Assembly: GCA_003152255.1 (NCBI GenBank)
Contig: PLZT01000562.1
Span: 1 to 5,879 of the forward strand
Direction of reading: 5' to 3'
Length of the DNA: 5,879 nt
Origin: Methylocystaceae bacterium
Lineage (GTDB): Bacteria; Pseudomonadota; Alphaproteobacteria; Rhizobiales; Beijerinckiaceae
Part shown: positions 5,131 to 5,879 of the stretch, piece after piece
How positions within the stretch are numbered: the stretch's first letter is position 1
Layout of the letters: the number at the start of each line of letters is the position of its first letter
Notes under the pieces: generated by a model
What the model saw: the letters and a program-made list of their open reading frames with translations, nothing else
Told to the model about the DNA's origin: nothing
The model's database searches: none
Program-made: the position numbers and the translations under genes

Positions 5131-5879
5131 ATGTCCTCCGACAGCCTCGCCCCCGTCTTCGATCTCTCCTTCGCCGCGCCGGCGGCCGAGCTCGCGCGCG
5201 TGTCGCCGCTGACGCGCCGGCTGATCGCGCCCAATCCGGGCGCCTTCACCTTCACCGGCACTTGTTCCTATATCGTCGGCGAAGGCGAGGTCGCGATCGT
5301 CGACCCCGGGCCGGCGATCTCCAGCCATATCGATGCGCTGCTCAAGACAATCGCCGGCGAAAAGCTCGCGGCGATTCTCGTCACCCACACCCATCGCGAC
5401 CATTCGCCCGCCGCCAGCATATTGCGGGCAAGAACCGGCGCGCCGGTCGTCGGCTGCGCGCCCTACGCGGCGCGCGCCGACCAAACGGGCCACGGCCTCG
5501 ACGCCTCGCACGACCGCGATTATGCGCCGGATCGCGTGATGGCGGACGGAGAATTCATCAGGGTCGGCGGCGCGACGATCGAGGCCGTGGCGACGCCGGG
5601 CCACACCGCCAATCATCTGTGCTTCGCGCTGCGCGAGGAGCGCACGCTGTTTTCCGGCGATCATGTGATGGCCTGGGCGACGACCGTGGTGGCGCCGCCC
5701 GACGGCTCCATGCGCGACTATATGGCTTCGATCGAAAAGCTGCGGCGGCGCGAGGACGCGCTCTATTGGCCGGCGCATGGCGGACCCGTGCGCGATCCGC
5801 GACGCTATTTGCGCGCCCTCGCGCATCACCGCGCCCAGCGCGAGGCGGCGATCCTGCAACGGCTGAGCGAGGGCGACGA
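5131..5879 (+). CDS. Metallo-beta-lactamase-fold hydrolase, LACTB2-like, cut by the window end
   Basis: The frame is open from ATG 5131 to the window edge, giving 249 visible residues without a stop. The zinc-site motifs of the MBL superfamily are all present: HTHRDH at 86-91 (His86, His88, Asp90, His91), TPGHT with His158, SGDH with Asp177, and PAHG with His216. NPGAFTFTGTCSYIVG (35-50) and DHVMAWATTVVAPPDGSM (177-194) match the LACTB2-like group of glyoxalase-II-related proteins. The last visible part (RALAHHRAQREAAILQRL) looks like the start of the C-terminal winged-helix domain typical of that group, so perhaps 50 or so residues are missing. Human LACTB2 is an endoribonuclease, but bacterial substrates vary and cannot be set from motifs. 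There is no signal peptide, so it is probably cytoplasmic, and a true beta-lactamase is unlikely. It follows dnaE2 in the same direction; a functional link is not evident. Confidence 0.85.
   Translation, partial: MSSDSLAPVFDLSFAAPAAELARVSPLTRRLIAPNPGAFTFTGTCSYIVGEGEVAIVDPGPAISSHIDALLKTIAGEKLAAILVTHTHRDHSPAASILRARTGAPVVGCAPYAARADQTGHGLDASHDRDYAPDRVMADGEFIRVGGATIEAVATPGHTANHLCFALREERTLFSGDHVMAWATTVVAPPDGSMRDYMASIEKLRRREDALYWPAHGGPVRDPRRYLRALAHHRAQREAAILQRLSEGD

Noticed and set aside
5083..5859. 258-codon minus-strand open frame opposite the MBL-fold gene
   Set aside because: The plus strand carries the full set of zinc-binding motifs; the antisense product has none and is Arg/Gly/Ala rich.

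Overview
The window reads as chromosomal DNA from a GC-rich alphaproteobacterium, most likely of the order Hyphomicrobiales (Rhizobiales). A methylotroph-type lineage such as Methylocystaceae/Beijerinckiaceae is possible, but this is a guess from style only. Three things point there: strongly GC-biased codon use in the long genes, a GAAC-N7-GAAC operator of the alphaproteobacterial LexA type, and a double-hairpin intergenic repeat of a kind common in Rhizobiales genomes.

Layout, left to right. Positions 1-156 hold a probable intrinsic terminator of an unseen upstream gene (12-33) and a two-hairpin palindromic repeat (65-117). Next comes a complete TrmJ-type tRNA 2'-O-methyltransferase gene on the + strand (157-1050). 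After only 16 bp, a convergent minus-strand toxin-antitoxin pair follows: a PIN-domain VapC-like toxin (1067-1489) downstream of, and overlapping by GTGA, a ribbon-helix-helix antitoxin (1486-1734). A 121-bp divergent control region (1735-1855) separates the antitoxin from a complete error-prone DNA polymerase gene, dnaE2/imuC (1856-5041, +). The window ends inside a metallo-beta-lactamase-fold hydrolase gene (5131 to beyond 5879, +).

The control region is the most informative non-coding part. It has a perfect LexA-type operator over the predicted -10 of dnaE2, so the polymerase is very probably SOS-induced. It also has a perfect 9-bp inverted repeat whose two arms each contain a TTGACT -35-like hexamer, one facing dnaE2 and the other facing the toxin-antitoxin operon. 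dnaE2 lies outside the usual imuA-imuB-dnaE2 cassette, next to an addiction module. This makes joint regulation of mutagenic repair and the toxin-antitoxin pair a testable idea, but it is inference. The other genes look like ordinary housekeeping genes, and I see no clear sign of a wholly new system.

No tRNA, rRNA, CRISPR array, insertion sequence or origin was recognised. No gene-free stretch exceeds 300 bases.
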